A DNA stretch of 64,000 bases from Ornithinibacillus sp. 4-3 (lineage in GTDB: Bacteria; Bacillota; Bacilli; Bacillales; Amphibacillaceae): positions 3,072,001-3,136,000 of the forward strand of contig NZ_CP162599.1 in the NCBI RefSeq assembly GCF_040958695.1. Reading direction: 5' to 3'. Position numbers and translations under genes: made by a program. Positions within the stretch are counted from its first letter, which is position 1; every line of letters begins with the position of its first letter. A model generated the notes under the pieces. The model ran no database searches. It saw only the letters and a program-made list of their open reading frames with translations, and had not been told where the DNA came from. Shown here one piece after another: positions 35,354 to 44,157 of the stretch.

Positions 35354-37075
35354 TTAACTCATCTTTCTGAATACAGGAGTTTTTGAATCAGGTGGAATAA
35401 CAGGTGGATTAACTTTTATACTAAGTGGCATAGAAAAATCTACACCTGTTAGAATAGCTTCACCTTCACCTAAAACTGGTAAAAAGTCTAGTATTGCAGC
35501 ATTAGCGGATGAACACGCTTGTCTTACTGCTTCTTTGTCGTTGTAATTTATTAATCTATGAACTAAAAATGTTCCCATTTGACTTAAAGTTCCTAAAGGT
35601 ATATCCCTTGGCATTTGTGTAGCTAGGCAGAGAAATAAGCCATATTTCCGACTCTCTTTTGCAATTTGATCAAATGCAGAGAGATTCTTAGTATCAAAAT
35701 AGTCATCAACAATACTATTATTAAGAAATTGATGTGCTTCATCAATAAATAAAACAATAGGATCTTCCTTAAAAACCTTATCTCTAGCTTTGTTAAGTAA
35801 ATATTTTCCTATTGCATTTGCTACAATTTCTCTAGCCTGAAATTCAAATCCAATATTTTCAAACCCTATTCTTAACAAAGTACTATCACTTGAAATAAAT
35901 GAATTGATTCTATCAGTTAAGCTATCAGATGTTAATGAGTTATCAAAATTGAATATAGAATTAAATAAATCTGTCTTCATTAAGTTACCAATTCTAGTAA
36001 TCATACTTAAACAATATCCAAAATCCTGTTCATTAATACGACCAAACAATTCCTTATTTTCCCAATCATTAGCCCAAATACATTCTTCACGAATTTGATG
36101 TTCTAATTTACTTATATCAAAATCAAGATATCCTGTTTCAATTTCTTTATATTTTAAATACACAAACCTCTCGAAATTCTTTATGTTTTTTCCACTTTTT
36201 ATTAATAGGTCAGTATTAACAAATTCCTTTATATAATCATTATACTGATCTTCTTGATTTTCTTTATAAACTCTAACACATTTTAATGATCGTATTGCTT
36301 CTAATAATTTAGGTGCTTGAGTTTTTTCAGAAGGTTTAATCAAAAAAAATAAATCCTCAATCGTGAGATTTTTATATGAAAAATGTATGTCTTCCCCTAA
36401 TATTAATGATTCAACAGTATCCAACTCAGATAAAGTAGAGTACTCACCAGTAGGATCTAATAATATTGCTTTCGTTCTGTTTTTAGAAATACCTTCAAGT
36501 AATTTAGATATAGTCCAACTTTTACCTCCACCAGTTGTTCCAACAACGGCACAGTGTCTACTAAACACTGATTGTTGAGAGACAACTACTTTCGTATCTT
36601 TATTGGAAGTCAGGCGTCCTAAATCTAAAAATAAAGTTTTATCAGATTTTTCTTTTTCTCCAAATCTCAAAACATATTTTTGAATGAATGAACTTGAACA
36701 TACATAAACTTTTGAACCTATGCTCGGAAATGTATTGAAGGAATTATTAGCTTTATTACTTTCAAAGTAATCGAAAGACAATAATATTTCTATTTTTGCA
36801 GTTGGATGAAGATCTGAACTTCTAAAAGATTTATCACTAAGTGCTAATCGTTCTTTTTCCGGTAAATCAATTTCAGAGATTTTCCCAATAAAACCATGAT
36901 TTTCTCCTTCTATTGTTACAAAGTTACCAACTAATCCCCCATTAAATTCTTCACCAGAAAAGAATGTTTTGCTCAATAAAGTTGAAGAAGGAAAATGTAC
37001 TTTTACATATTGGGGATTTACATGATTAATATATCCAAGAAAATATTTGTTATCAAACGGATTACTATTAGTCAA
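35354..37075 (-). CDS. herA: HerA-like ATPase of a SIR2-HerA defence system
   Basis: 573 residues from a TTG start at 37075, chosen because AAAGGAG lies 8 nt upstream and it overlaps the sir2 stop by 8 nt. Contains an N-terminal HAS-barrel-like region, Walker A GTTGGGKS (about 179-186), Walker B PIVLFIDEAHQF (about 440-450), LATQMPRDIP and an arginine-finger-like FLVHRLINYND segment. HerA hexamers act as DNA translocases. With SIR2 partners they form an antiphage complex that depletes NAD and/or cleaves DNA. Confidence 0.92.
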   Translation of the reverse strand: MTNSNPFDNKYFLGYINHVNPQYVKVHFPSSTLLSKTFFSGEEFNGGLVGNFVTIEGENHGFIGKISEIDLPEKERLALSDKSFRSSDLHPTAKIEILLSFDYFESNKANNSFNTFPSIGSKVYVCSSSFIQKYVLRFGEKEKSDKTLFLDLGRLTSNKDTKVVVSQQSVFSRHCAVVGTTGGGKSWTISKLLEGISKNRTKAILLDPTGEYSTLSELDTVESLILGEDIHFSYKNLTIEDLFFLIKPSEKTQAPKLLEAIRSLKCVRVYKENQEDQYNDYIKEFVNTDLLIKSGKNIKNFERFVYLKYKEIETGYLDFDISKLEHQIREECIWANDWENKELFGRINEQDFGYCLSMITRIGNLMKTDLFNSIFNFDNSLTSDSLTDRINSFISSDSTLLRIGFENIGFEFQAREIVANAIGKYLLNKARDKVFKEDPIVLFIDEAHQFLNNSIVDDYFDTKNLSAFDQIAKESRKYGLFLCLATQMPRDIPLGTLSQMGTFLVHRLINYNDKEAVRQACSSANAAILDFLPVLGEGEAILTGVDFSMPLSIKVNPPVIPPDSKTPVFRKMS

Positions 37076-38237
37076 TTCCAATTCTCCTTTCTTCCGAGAG
37101 GTCATAAACATCAGATAATGGATAGTATTTTACAAAACTCTCAAATGTTTCATTAATTAAATTAATGTTTCCTGACTTTTCAGCTTTTTCTTTGAAGAAT
37201 TTATACTGATCTTTTTCTTCATGAACATCAGGTGAGACAATAAGCATTGTAATACTTAAATTCACATTCAAAGCTTCTTTAATCATTGCTGTAATGTGGG
37301 CATCACCAAAACTAAATCCTATTATGATTAGTAGGGTATTCTTGCTTCTCGTTTCCTGTTGAAACCTTGACATCATTTCAAAAAAAGGTTGTCTATAGGA
37401 AGACTCATACTTAGTTGAACTAGGATAAATCATTAATGGTTTTTTAGTGTTATTTGTTTTGAATATCTTTCCATTACTCTCTTCCCAATCAATTGAGCCA
37501 TGTGGCTTGTATAAATGAATAACATTAGAAACAAAATTTTCTTCAGATAATAATTTATGACTTGCACGTGAAACGATGTCATAATCAAAATATGCTCCAT
37601 TAAACTGTCTTGGTGAACTAAATGAAAAACCATCTATAATAATATACCCCCTGTCGGAAGCGGCTTGTTCAAAAAGGGTGTCATAATTTAAAGTGAAAAT
37701 TTTAGTTCTAGAATACTTTGTTTTTCGAGAGGTAAGTTTTTTTATAAATTCATGATGCGGTGCATTTTCAGGAATAATAATATGACAATTATTACGAATA
37801 ATACTTTTTATTTCATTAATTGTAGAAGTAATTTTATTATCAGACGTAGAAATTTTTTGGTATAAATCGGCATGTGAAATAAAATCCTCTAAATTAGTAT
37901 TTTCCTCGGACACATCTAAAAAGTTTATTTGATAAGCAAATTCTTTTATCTTCTGATAAGAAAGCGCTTCTTTCACTTCATTCCATAATCCAGTCATTAA
38001 TTTGCCTTGATTAGTTTTACCAATATTATATGAGCTACCTGCACCTGTCAAAACAACTATATTTTCATATTGTTTAGCTAAAATATTTTGATAAGTATTA
38101 CGCATTAATCTATTTGCGCAGTCTTCATTGCTTTCGTTCTCTTCTTTATCTTCTTCAGATAATATCTTACCATCTACATATACACCTTTTTCATCATAAG
38201 CGATTGTATTTACATTGGAAAAAAAGATTTTTTTCAA
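37068..38237 (-). CDS. SIR2-domain effector of a SIR2-HerA defence system
   Basis: 389 residues from a TTG start with AGGAGG upstream. SIR2 motifs: VVLTGAGSS (61-69), TLNYDTLFE (182-190) and the catalytic-type His in YKPHGSIDW (about 245). Defence SIR2 proteins hydrolyse NAD when triggered by infection. The C-terminal half includes LLIIIGFSFGDAHI, usual for this group. Co-translated with herA. The pair matches the known SIR2-HerA (Nezha-type) layout. I see no lesion. Confidence 0.92.
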   Translation of the reverse strand: MKKIFFSNVNTIAYDEKGVYVDGKILSEEDKEENESNEDCANRLMRNTYQNILAKQYENIVVLTGAGSSYNIGKTNQGKLMTGLWNEVKEALSYQKIKEFAYQINFLDVSEENTNLEDFISHADLYQKISTSDNKITSTINEIKSIIRNNCHIIIPENAPHHEFIKKLTSRKTKYSRTKIFTLNYDTLFEQAASDRGYIIIDGFSFSSPRQFNGAYFDYDIVSRASHKLLSEENFVSNVIHLYKPHGSIDWEESNGKIFKTNNTKKPLMIYPSSTKYESSYRQPFFEMMSRFQQETRSKNTLLIIIGFSFGDAHITAMIKEALNVNLSITMLIVSPDVHEEKDQYKFFKEKAEKSGNINLINETFESFVKYYPLSDVYDLSEERRIGID

Positions 38238-38717
38238 TATTGTTCCTCCTAGAAGACTAATAGTCTATAGTAATTATATCACTCTTACAATAGGAGTACT
38301 AAATATTCCCATCAACATATCACATAGTCATAATTTATATGTGAAACATTTTAATCTTAAACTTTTTATATTATAAGTGGTATTGTAAACGAATTTTTAA
38401 CCATTCTATTCTAGGTTAACAAATAATTTCGTTATATTTAATAACCAAGTTAAAAATCTAAGCTGATAAACATCCCATTGATTTTTTAACAAGTAAACGG
38501 CGACTGTAAATTTTCTTATCCTACAATCACCGTTAAAAGAGCTACTATTAAATATGAACTATCAAATAATAGTTTTATACTTTTTCTATTGTGTTCCCAC
38601 ACCCCAGATCAATTACCACTGAAACGGTAATGTGGTTTTTCAGTACTTTATTTCTCGTTTTTTCACCTTCTCCTACAAACACGAAATACTTGTAAAAGTG
38701 TTTAAAACTAAGGATTT
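38238..38717. other. Gap between SIR2 gene and rlmD remnant
   Basis: A TATAAT about 30 bp upstream of sir2 could be its -10 box. A small hairpin (ATTACC/GGTAAT near 38606-38626) is visible. No gene recognised. Confidence 0.45.
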
Positions 38718-38860
38718 CTATATAGTTTCTCTTTGTAGCAACGATACACACTCCACATGCAACGAGCGGGGTGGATTGATGTCTTTTACATTGTCGGTAG
38801 TCGGGAACAAGTCAAAGGCTCTTTTTGCACTATCGGTAGGCGGGAACAAATCAAAATCTT
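38718..38860 (-). pseudogene. rlmD: 3' end of rlmD (23S rRNA uracil methyltransferase), target of integration
   Basis: The minus strand reads FDLFPPTDSAKRA, then FDLFPTTDN, then a short insert, then HVECVSLLQRETI and a stop. The pattern D-L-F-P-x-T followed by HVExVxLL is the C-terminal signature of RlmD/RumA-type RNA methyltransferases. Only this end is present; the rest of the gene is not in the window. rlmD/rumA is a known insertion site for elements with several serine recombinases, which fits the cassette next to it. Confidence 0.72.
38802..38855. repeat. Two attachment-like direct repeats, 39 bp apart
   Basis: CGGGAACAAGTCAAA at 38802-38816 and CGGGAACAAATCAAA at 38841-38855, each preceded by TCGGTAG. 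A related TGGGAACAGGTCGAA is at 46042-46056 on the other side of the recombinase cassette. Likely att sites, as they fall in the FDLFP codons of rlmD. Confidence 0.6.
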
Positions 38861-38872
38861 ATGAAAAACTTA

Positions 38873-39841
38873 TTATTTCCCAATACTATTGTATACAGCT
38901 AATGCATCAGTAATATTATACTGTTCAGAATGGATATCTCCTTTTGCACCAGCTGTAATCAATATATATTCTTGGTTACCCACTTTTGCAAGACTCGCAA
39001 GACACAGACCAGCTTCATCGGTATATCCAGTTTTCCCTCCTAAAATTTCTCCTCCAATAATGTTTTGATTGTTGAGTTTTTCAAACATGGTACTATAAAA
39101 TGTTATCCCTTCAGGGTGCTTATTCGTGGGTTGTGTGGAATGTCGAGACGAAGTAAAAATCTCCCTGAAAGTTTTATTTTTCAAAGCGTAATTTAGAAGA
39201 ATAGCCAAATCTTTGACTGTTGTGTAATGACTTTTATTGTGAAGTCCTGTGGTATTTTCAAAATGGGTGTTGTACATCCCTAGTTCTGCTGCCTTTTGAT
39301 TCATCATCGTTACAAAGTCTTGCTCCGAACCAGCAATCTGATCCGCAAGACCAATACAAGCTTCTGCACCACTTGGAAGCATCACTCCGTATAAAAGGTC
39401 AATAGCTCTTACCTTCTCTCCTGGCTGGAAACCGGCCATAGAAGCATTGGCGCTATAAAGACCATTAAAGGTATTATGGGTTAGTTGTATTTCTTTCTGC
39501 AAATTTGTCAAATTTTCTATCGCAACAATAGCTGTCATCATTTTAGTTAACGAAGCAGGGTAGATCTTTTCTTCGCTACTTTTTTGCATCAGAATATTTT
39601 GATCTTCTAATCGGATTAGGATCGCATGGCTACTGTTTAGTTTATCGAGAGATATAGAAACAGAGGAATCGGGTTCTATATCTGCAGAGGGAACAAGCGA
39701 TGTATTATCGTCATATTCTGTTTCAAACCTATGTTGGTTTCCTGGAGTAATGATGAATTTGAAAACAAAAACAGCAACTATCAATGAAAATATAACAAAT
39801 ACGCATATTCCAGTCTTTCTCTTTTTCACTTTTCGTACCAC
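38873..39841 (-). CDS. D-alanyl-D-alanine carboxypeptidase, VanY(D)/DacA-like
   Basis: 322 residues from a GTG start with AAGGAG upstream. An N-terminal anchor helix (about 11-30) precedes a penicillin-binding-protein fold: SLTK (97-100), SGA (157-159, in place of the usual SxN) and KTG (270-272). It removes the last D-Ala from peptidoglycan stem peptides at the outer face of the membrane. Next to vanRS it resembles the PBP-type VanY of vanD clusters, which lowers vancomycin binding. No ligase (vanA/B/D) or vanH/vanX is present, so full resistance is not expected. Confidence 0.9.
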   Translation of the reverse strand: MVRKVKKRKTGICVFVIFSLIVAVFVFKFIITPGNQHRFETEYDDNTSLVPSADIEPDSSVSISLDKLNSSHAILIRLEDQNILMQKSSEEKIYPASLTKMMTAIVAIENLTNLQKEIQLTHNTFNGLYSANASMAGFQPGEKVRAIDLLYGVMLPSGAEACIGLADQIAGSEQDFVTMMNQKAAELGMYNTHFENTTGLHNKSHYTTVKDLAILLNYALKNKTFREIFTSSRHSTQPTNKHPEGITFYSTMFEKLNNQNIIGGEILGGKTGYTDEAGLCLASLAKVGNQEYILITAGAKGDIHSEQYNITDALAVYNSIGK

Positions 39842-39937
39842 AATAAATCAACTCCTTATTCTGCGATGATAGTATTATTTAAACACAGGACAAGGAGCTA
39901 TGTTGGAATTTCATCTTATGAATTTCTTAATATTTTC

Positions 39938-41086
39938 TTAAAGCAATGGAAGTTTTACTGTAAATATTGTATTTTCCGAATTGCTTTCTACAGAAATCGT
40001 CCCACCGTGAGCTGTGACAATTTCTTTTGCGATTGCCAAACCTAGCCCTGCTCCACCAGTATTTGTGGAACGAGCAGAATCTAATCGGTAAAATTTTTCA
40101 AAAATAGTATCAAGTTTTGTCTGTGGGATTGGATCTCCCTGATTCATAAACGTTATAACAATATTTTTATCCTGTTGCTCTGCAGAAATGTCAATGACAC
40201 TATTTTCATCGCTATAGGCTATGGCATTTTTCAGAATATTATTGAACACACGGGCTAGTTTGTCTGCGTCTCCCCACAGAGTGAGTCCGTCAGGTACATT
40301 GACAGATACCTTCTTTCCCTGTGGAGTCAGCATCGGATAGAATTCATCTGCCATCTGCTGGAGCATGAACAGTAAATTTATTTTTTCTTTATTCAAAACA
40401 ATAGTTTGAAGATTGAACCTTGTGATCTCAAAAAACTCATTGATAAGGTGTTCTAATCGATAAGCTTTTTCCAAGGTAATTCCGATATATTTTGCCTTCT
40501 GTTCAGGTGGCATATCAGGAGCCTCATCCAGTAGATTTAAGTATCCTATAACGGAGGTCAGAGGTGTCTTTATATCATGAGCCAAGTAAACGACCAAATC
40601 ATTTTTGCGCTGCTCGGCATCAAGTGCAGCTTTTTTTTGTTTTTCCAAGTTGTTTTTTATCTGATTAATCTTAATTTCCATAAAATCCAATTCCGGTGAT
40701 AATGTAATTTCATTATCGGATTCTTCAACAAGTTTATCCATTGCGTTAATTACTTCATCGAAATATTTAGTAAACCAAGAAATTGAAAATCTAAGCAAAA
40801 TAACTAAGAATATGGTAATCACAATAAGTGTGATAATATCTTCATTATAAAGAAATGTATACCGATAAATTATTACAGCATCGCTTTCACTCAAGTAAAA
40901 CTTATTCTTTAAAAATTCTACAATGCTCTCTCCAACACTGAGGTTGTCTTGAATTACAAAACGCAAGAAAATAACAGTTGCGACTGTGGCAAAAACAGTA
41001 AGGAGCATTCGAAAAAATATTTTCCCTTTTAATTTTGCATAATAATCCCTTCTCTTACCTCTGTTACTTTTCAATTTTATAGCCAA
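39938..41086 (-). CDS. vanS: VanS-like sensor histidine kinase
   Basis: About 382 residues. Two transmembrane helices (about 26-46 and 82-102) flank a short extracellular loop. The phospho-acceptor His is in YLAHDIKTPLTSVIGYLNLL, then NILKNAIAY (N box) and GGAGLGLAIAKEIV (G2). It is closest in style to VanS of VanD/G/C-type systems. The start is uncertain: a TTG at 41086 or at 41074, both overlapping the vanR stop region. Forms an operon with vanR upstream and dacA downstream. Confidence 0.9.
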   Translation of the reverse strand: MAIKLKSNRGKRRDYYAKLKGKIFFRMLLTVFATVATVIFLRFVIQDNLSVGESIVEFLKNKFYLSESDAVIIYRYTFLYNEDIITLIVITIFLVILLRFSISWFTKYFDEVINAMDKLVEESDNEITLSPELDFMEIKINQIKNNLEKQKKAALDAEQRKNDLVVYLAHDIKTPLTSVIGYLNLLDEAPDMPPEQKAKYIGITLEKAYRLEHLINEFFEITRFNLQTIVLNKEKINLLFMLQQMADEFYPMLTPQGKKVSVNVPDGLTLWGDADKLARVFNNILKNAIAYSDENSVIDISAEQQDKNIVITFMNQGDPIPQTKLDTIFEKFYRLDSARSTNTGGAGLGLAIAKEIVTAHGGTISVESNSENTIFTVKLPLL

Positions 41087-41762
41087 CTCCCCATACCGTT
41101 TTTATATATTTTGGATGTTCCGCACTATCGCCCATTTTTTCTCTTAAATGCCGAATATGAACCATTACCGTATTATTGCTGTTACTAAAGTACTTGTCTC
41201 CCCATACCTTGCGAAACAATTCTTCAGAGCTTACCACTCGTCCTCGATTGGAACAAAGAACCCAAAGAATTGAAAACTCTGTAGGAGTGAGAGATAACTT
41301 TTTTTCATTCAGTGTACATTCATGGCTCTTTATGTCCAATACCAATCCGGAAAAAGCAATCAGGTGTTCTTCCTGCTTTTTCTCTGGAGAATTATATTTG
41401 GTAAATCTCCTGAGCTGCGCCTTTACACGAGCAACTAGTTCTAAAGGACGGAATGGTTTAGTGATATAGTCATCAGCACCTAATGTCAGTCCGGTAATCT
41501 TATCGATTTCTTCTTCTTTGGCTGTCAGCATGATAATTGGAAAATTATGCTTTTCCCTAATTTTCTGACATATAGTAAAACCGTCAATATCTGGTAGCAT
41601 AACATCAAGTATCGCAAGCTCCAACTGTTTTGAATCAACACATCGTAACGCATCTTGACCGTTATAAAATTTGTAAACTGTAAAACCTTCATTTTTCAGA
41701 TAAACTTCAATTAGATCTGCTATAGCTTGTTCATCGTCGACAACTAAAATATTGATACTCAT
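41064..41762 (-). CDS. vanR: VanR-like response regulator
   Basis: 232 residues. Receiver domain with acceptor Asp in LAILDVMLPDIDGF and Lys in YITKPFRPLEL, then an OmpR winged helix (LSLTPTEFSILWVLCSNRGRVVSSEELF split over two strands, then VWGVGYKIEK). Very VanR-like throughout. AAGGGA precedes the ATG. It should activate the dacA operon and possibly its own promoter at 42071-42099. Confidence 0.92.
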   Translation of the reverse strand: MSINILVVDDEQAIADLIEVYLKNEGFTVYKFYNGQDALRCVDSKQLELAILDVMLPDIDGFTICQKIREKHNFPIIMLTAKEEEIDKITGLTLGADDYITKPFRPLELVARVKAQLRRFTKYNSPEKKQEEHLIAFSGLVLDIKSHECTLNEKKLSLTPTEFSILWVLCSNRGRVVSSEELFRKVWGDKYFSNSNNTVMVHIRHLREKMGDSAEHPKYIKTVWGVGYKIEK

Positions 41763-41780
41763 AAATTTTTTCCCTTCTTT

Positions 41781-42023
41781 CTACTTGCCAATTGTCTTTT
41801 TATACCTCTGCTGATTAGATGAAGTCTTTTCAATAGCTTTTATATTACCTTCCATTTTATTTACGTAGTTTAAAAATAAAGTCCCAAGCAAAAGTCGATC
41901 CTTTCTGGGTATTCTATTCCATACATAACCCTTGAACAGGTCTTTAACAAGAAAGACTTCACCTTCATTCAAGTTTTCAGTTTCCTTAATAGCTTCTTCT
42001 AGTAGCTCATTAACATCACTCAT
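41781..42023 (-). CDS. DUF1413-domain protein
   Basis: 80 residues: SDVNELLEEAIKETENLNEG, then EVFLVKDLFKGYVWNRIPRKDRLLLGTLFL in continuation, the DUF1413 pattern. Function unknown. It is the first gene of the operon with vanR, vanS and dacA, 18 bp upstream of vanR. DUF1413 proteins recur beside serine recombinases, so it may belong to the element's control. Confidence 0.85.
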   Translation of the reverse strand: MSDVNELLEEAIKETENLNEGEVFLVKDLFKGYVWNRIPRKDRLLLGTLFLNYVNKMEGNIKAIEKTSSNQQRYKKTIGK

Positions 42024-42070
42024 GTTGTCATCTCCTTATCAATAACAATATAAACAACATTGTCAATAAG

Positions 42071-42099
42071 ATTATATGCTTTTTACCAATTCCAGTCAA
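42071..42099 (-). promoter_or_regulatory. Sigma-A promoter for DUF1413-vanR-vanS-dacA
   Basis: On the minus strand TTGACT, a 17-bp spacer and TATAAT. It is followed by an ACAAT-N9-ATTGT dyad between -10 and the ribosome site, which may be an operator. Confidence 0.8.
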
Positions 42100-42108
42100 T
42101 ACGAAGAA

Positions 42109-42146
42109 AACCACCAATCAAGAGAATATATCTCCTGAATGGTGGT
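42109..42146 (-). terminator. Terminator after the recombinase operon
   Basis: ACCACCATTCAGGAGA pairs imperfectly with TCTCTTGATTGGTGGT, followed by TTTTCTTC on the minus strand. Separates recombinase and vanRS transcripts. Confidence 0.8.
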
Positions 42147-42164
42147 CATTCATGAAGGTTATGT

Positions 42165-43730
42165 TTATACATCTACTTCTACACCAGATTTAAATTCAAT
42201 AGTTAGTTTACCATCATAGACCGTTATTTTCTCTATAAGTCTCCTTACTAGTTGCTCATCATACTCCTCAAGGAGGGTGGATTGTTCATTTAGGAATTTT
42301 TCCATATCTTCTAGCCTTTGCTTGGAGCCTTTTTTGCCAGCTTCTTCTGCTAAAGCCTTATGCCTTTCCTCTCTGAGCCTATAAATCTCATCGGCTATAT
42401 CGTTATAATCTTCTTTGGAATTGGCCAGTCTCAAAAGGTCTTTTTGTAATTCCTCTAGCTTTTTATCTATCTCGGCGACAATATTATTGTCTGTTTCACT
42501 TATTACTGTTTCTATATTTTTCTTTAAAGTAACCAAAAGGTCATCTTTTTGTCCAAGTAGCTTATTAATTGCATCCACCGTAGCAAGACCTATCATATCC
42601 TCCAGCACGGTTCGGGAATGACAAGTTAACCCTGTATTCTCAAGTCTACTGACGCATCTCCAAACAATCGATTTTTTGCCTCTGTTATTCCAATGAACTC
42701 TACGGTATATTTCACCACACTCTCCGCAGAAGATAATTTGCGAAAATACATGATTTGAACTAAAGTTTCTTTTCTTTCCACTAGTACTTATATGTCCTCT
42801 ACTTCTACGAACTAACTCTTCTTGTACCTGCATGAAAATTTCACGTGGGATAATGGCTTCATGGTTATTCTCTACATAATACTGAGGTACGATTCCGTTA
42901 TTCACAACCCTCTTTTTTGTAAGAAAATCTACCGTATAAGTTTTTTGGAGCAATGCATCACCAATGTATTTTTCATTGCTTAATATTTTCCTTATAGTAC
43001 TGGTATGCCACCTTTTTTTCCCCGCACCTGTAAGTATGCCATCAGCTTCAAGTCCTTTTTTGATTTTATCCATACTTGAGCCTTCAAGATACTCTCGGTA
43101 AATCCTTTTGACTATTTCAGCTTCCTCCGGCACAATTACTAATCGCTTATTTTCATCTTTGGTATATCCTAAAAACCTAGAACAATTGACCATTACCTCT
43201 CCCTGTTGGTATCGGTATTGATAGCCAAGCTTTACATTCTGGCTTAATGACTGGCTCTCTTGTTGCGCTAAGGATGCCATAATGGTAAGCATAATTTCAC
43301 CTTTGGCATCCAGTGTATTGATATTTTCTTTCTCAAAATATACCGCAACATTTTTATCTTTAAGTTTTCTGATGTATTGTAGACAGTCCAAGGTATTTCT
43401 AGCAAATCGGCTTATTGATTTGGTAATAACCATATCAATTTTCCCAGCCATGCACTCATCAATCATTCGATTAAATTCGTCGCGATTTTTTGTATTTGTG
43501 CCGCTGATACCATCATCAGCAAAGATCCCTGCAAATTCCCACTCTGAATTCTTCTTGATAAACTCTGTATAGTGTTCAATCTGCACTTCGTAACTACTAG
43601 CCTGCTCATCACTATCTGTAGAAACTCTGCAATAAGCAGCGACCCGAAGTTTTGGTGTTTCATCTTCTTTTCGATTGTTGCCTACACGTTTTATTGCAGG
43701 TATAATCATTACATTTTTATTAACTGCCAT
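42165..43730 (-). CDS. Large serine recombinase 2
   Basis: 521 residues from the ATG at 43730 (GAGGTG upstream, overlapping the previous stop by 11 bp). Resolvase domain with catalytic Ser37 in [13 protein letters not shown] and [15 protein letters not shown], then a recombinase domain, a zinc ribbon ([11 protein letters not shown]...[14 protein letters not shown]) and a long coiled coil (about 390-480). Typical phage/ICE integrase architecture. It probably acts with the partner recombinases on rlmD sites. Confidence 0.93.
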   Translation of the reverse strand: MAVNKNVMIIPAIKRVGNNRKEDETPKLRVAAYCRVSTDSDEQASSYEVQIEHYTEFIKKNSEWEFAGIFADDGISGTNTKNRDEFNRMIDECMAGKIDMVITKSISRFARNTLDCLQYIRKLKDKNVAVYFEKENINTLDAKGEIMLTIMASLAQQESQSLSQNVKLGYQYRYQQGEVMVNCSRFLGYTKDENKRLVIVPEEAEIVKRIYREYLEGSSMDKIKKGLEADGILTGAGKKRWHTSTIRKILSNEKYIGDALLQKTYTVDFLTKKRVVNNGIVPQYYVENNHEAIIPREIFMQVQEELVRRSRGHISTSGKKRNFSSNHVFSQIIFCGECGEIYRRVHWNNRGKKSIVWRCVSRLENTGLTCHSRTVLEDMIGLATVDAINKLLGQKDDLLVTLKKNIETVISETDNNIVAEIDKKLEELQKDLLRLANSKEDYNDIADEIYRLREERHKALAEEAGKKGSKQRLEDMEKFLNEQSTLLEEYDEQLVRRLIEKITVYDGKLTIEFKSGVEVDV

Positions 43731-44157
43731 CTTGCTGCACCTCACTTTCTATTAAGCTATATACAAATTCCGCTTGTGTAAAAGGATTTGTATACTTCTG
43801 AACTACTTGTCCTATGGTAAATTTCTTAGAAATAGTAGGTTTATCTTCTATCTTGGGTTCAAAGATTCTTCCTAGCTTTTTCGCTCTCTTTACCCTCTCT
43901 GCTTCTGCTCTTTCGTATGTCTCTTTATCAATGATGGCAGGGTAATAATCATCACCAAGATAACGTTCATTTCTTAGCATCCTTCCAGCAGTTCCATGAT
44001 AAGCATCTATTCCAGCAGTCTTTGCCGCGACCGATAAGGAAAGGCCTGATAAGTAACCCTTATACAAATTCCTAACCTTTTCAGCTTTTTCTTCATCGAT
44101 AACTGCTATTCCATTCTCTATCCTATAGCCATAAGGCGTATGCGCCACTTTTCTCAC
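43720..44157 (-). CDS. Small recombinase-domain protein without catalytic domain
   Basis: About 145 residues from a GTG at 44157 that overlaps the previous stop (GTGA) with AAAGGA upstream; the ATG at 44184 is less likely. [29 protein letters not shown] and the following part match the DNA-binding recombinase domain of serine recombinases ([21 protein letters not shown]), but there is no resolvase domain or zinc ribbon. A conserved third member of such sets; probably helps choose sites or direction. Confidence 0.82.
   Translation of the reverse strand: MRKVAHTPYGYRIENGIAVIDEEKAEKVRNLYKGYLSGLSLSVAAKTAGIDAYHGTAGRMLRNERYLGDDYYPAIIDKETYERAEAERVKRAKKLGRIFEPKIEDKPTISKKFTIGQVVQKYTNPFTQAEFVYSLIESEVQQDGS

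Noticed and set aside
38780..38860. Short direct repeats as the start of a CRISPR array
   Set aside because: Only two units 39 bp apart, the spacer region is itself repeated, and the DNA encodes the rlmD C terminus.
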